This document shows, piece by piece, positions 63,704 to 64,000 of a DNA stretch of 64,000 nt (its first letter is position 1; each line of letters opens with the position of its first letter). The notes beneath the pieces were generated by a model that had not been told where the DNA came from, did not search any database, and saw only the letters and a program-made list of their open reading frames with translations. The DNA comes from Sulfolobales archaeon Acd1. Lineage in GTDB: Archaea > Thermoproteota > Thermoprotei_A > Sulfolobales > Sulfolobaceae. Where the stretch lies: assembly GCA_000389735.1 (NCBI GenBank), contig APJY01000002.1, positions 186,001-250,000 of the forward strand, written 5' to 3'. The translations under genes were made by a program, and so were the position numbers.

Positions 63704-64000
63704 TGAGGATGAAAGTCGTGGGACCCGAGGAGAAGGTCAAGATAACCTTGAAGGTCAACGGAAACGTTCATGAGGTGGAGGTAGAGCCGAGGAGGCTGCT
63801 AGTCCACGTACTGAGGGATTTAGGGTACAAGAGCGTGAGGGTTGGGTGCGACACGAGTCACTGCGGGGCCTGCACAGTAATGCTCAACGGTAGATCGGTG
63901 AAGTCCTGTACGGTTCTGGCGGTCGAGGCCGACGGCGCGGAGATCCTCACCCTCGAGGGTCTAACTAAGGACGGGAAGCTCCATCCTATCCAGGAGGCGT
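63703..64000 (+). CDS. cutS: [2Fe-2S] small subunit of the molybdenum hydroxylase, partial (3' end outside)
   Basis: Reading to the window edge, about 99 residues. The plant-type ferredoxin cluster motif [20 protein letters not shown] with a fourth cysteine in SCTVL, and preceding [20 protein letters not shown], are characteristic. The C-terminal second cluster domain begins at the edge ([11 protein letters not shown]). GAGGTGAT at 63697-63704 makes ATG 63709 a likely true start; ATG 63703 overlaps the medium-subunit stop. Confidence 0.92.
   Translation, partial: MRMKVVGPEEKVKITLKVNGNVHEVEVEPRRLLVHVLRDLGYKSVRVGCDTSHCGACTVMLNGRSVKSCTVLAVEADGAEILTLEGLTKDGKLHPIQEA

Overview
The window is a piece of a crenarchaeal chromosome, almost certainly from the order Sulfolobales. 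Ribosomal proteins, Rpo4, Rrp41, AdkA, L4 and LeuB read very like remembered Sulfolobus/Sulfurisphaera sequences. Promoters are archaeal (TATA box about 26 bases before a leaderless or short-leader start), GTG and TTG starts are common, all three tRNAs have introns, and Ced DNA-import genes sit behind the ribosomal superoperon. Genus cannot be fixed; base composition looks moderate for the order.

Layout. 1-5.6 kb: L37e, polyamine synthase, intron-containing tRNA-Ser and tRNA-Leu, L21e, Rpo4, an RNA-modification cluster (DUF655, KsgA/Dim1, HemK-like, TrmJ) and S3ae. 5.6-8 kb: GlmU-like sugar nucleotidylyltransferase and YchF GTPase. 8-16 kb: the archaeal exosome superoperon: L15e, COG1325 RNA-binding protein, RNase P subunits Rpp30 and Pop5, proteasome alpha, SBDS, Rrp4-Rrp41-Rrp42, L37Ae, Brix, Pcc1, prefoldin beta and XPF nuclease. 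16-27 kb: thioredoxin reductase, aEF-2, HAD phosphatase, M28 peptidase, DUF447, LeuB, IleRS, SPOUT methyltransferase. 27-41.9 kb: the L3-to-SecY ribosomal superoperon with Rpp29, then AdkA, EMC3/TMCO1-like protein, L34e and Cmk. 41.9-43.2 kb: cedA1-cedA-cedA2. 43.2-54 kb: archease, tRNA-Phe, archaemetzincin, phosphoesterase, DUF763, citrate synthase, DUF47, phosphate transporter with an RHH regulator, Hel308, a frameshifted GuaAA, a frameshifted NUDIX gene, RuvBL-like ATPase. 54-60.7 kb: PfkB kinase, then a tightly packed minus-strand operon (degenerate amidohydrolase, Trm5-like methyltransferase, divergent glutamine synthetase, RtcA, alcohol dehydrogenase, unknown protein). 60.7-61.5 kb: decayed sequence with a frameshifted TusA-like gene. 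61.5-64 kb: membrane protein, SumT, and medium and partial small subunits of a molybdenum hydroxylase.

The strongest unlisted signals are three C/D box guide RNAs (10108-10156 plus, 52596-52644 minus, 54089-54137 plus). All have the same geometry: 12-nt guide, 3-nt D'-C' spacer, 12-nt guide. One has a guide that matches the universally conserved 530 loop of 16S rRNA. A second theme is single-base frame disruption in four places, two of them at G runs (GuaAA, TusA-like) and two in the NUDIX gene, plus an uninterrupted G11 tract upstream of tRNA-Leu.

Functionally the window is dominated by RNA work: ribosome parts, rRNA and tRNA modification, RNA decay, RNase P, tRNA splicing helpers (archease, RtcA) and guide RNAs.
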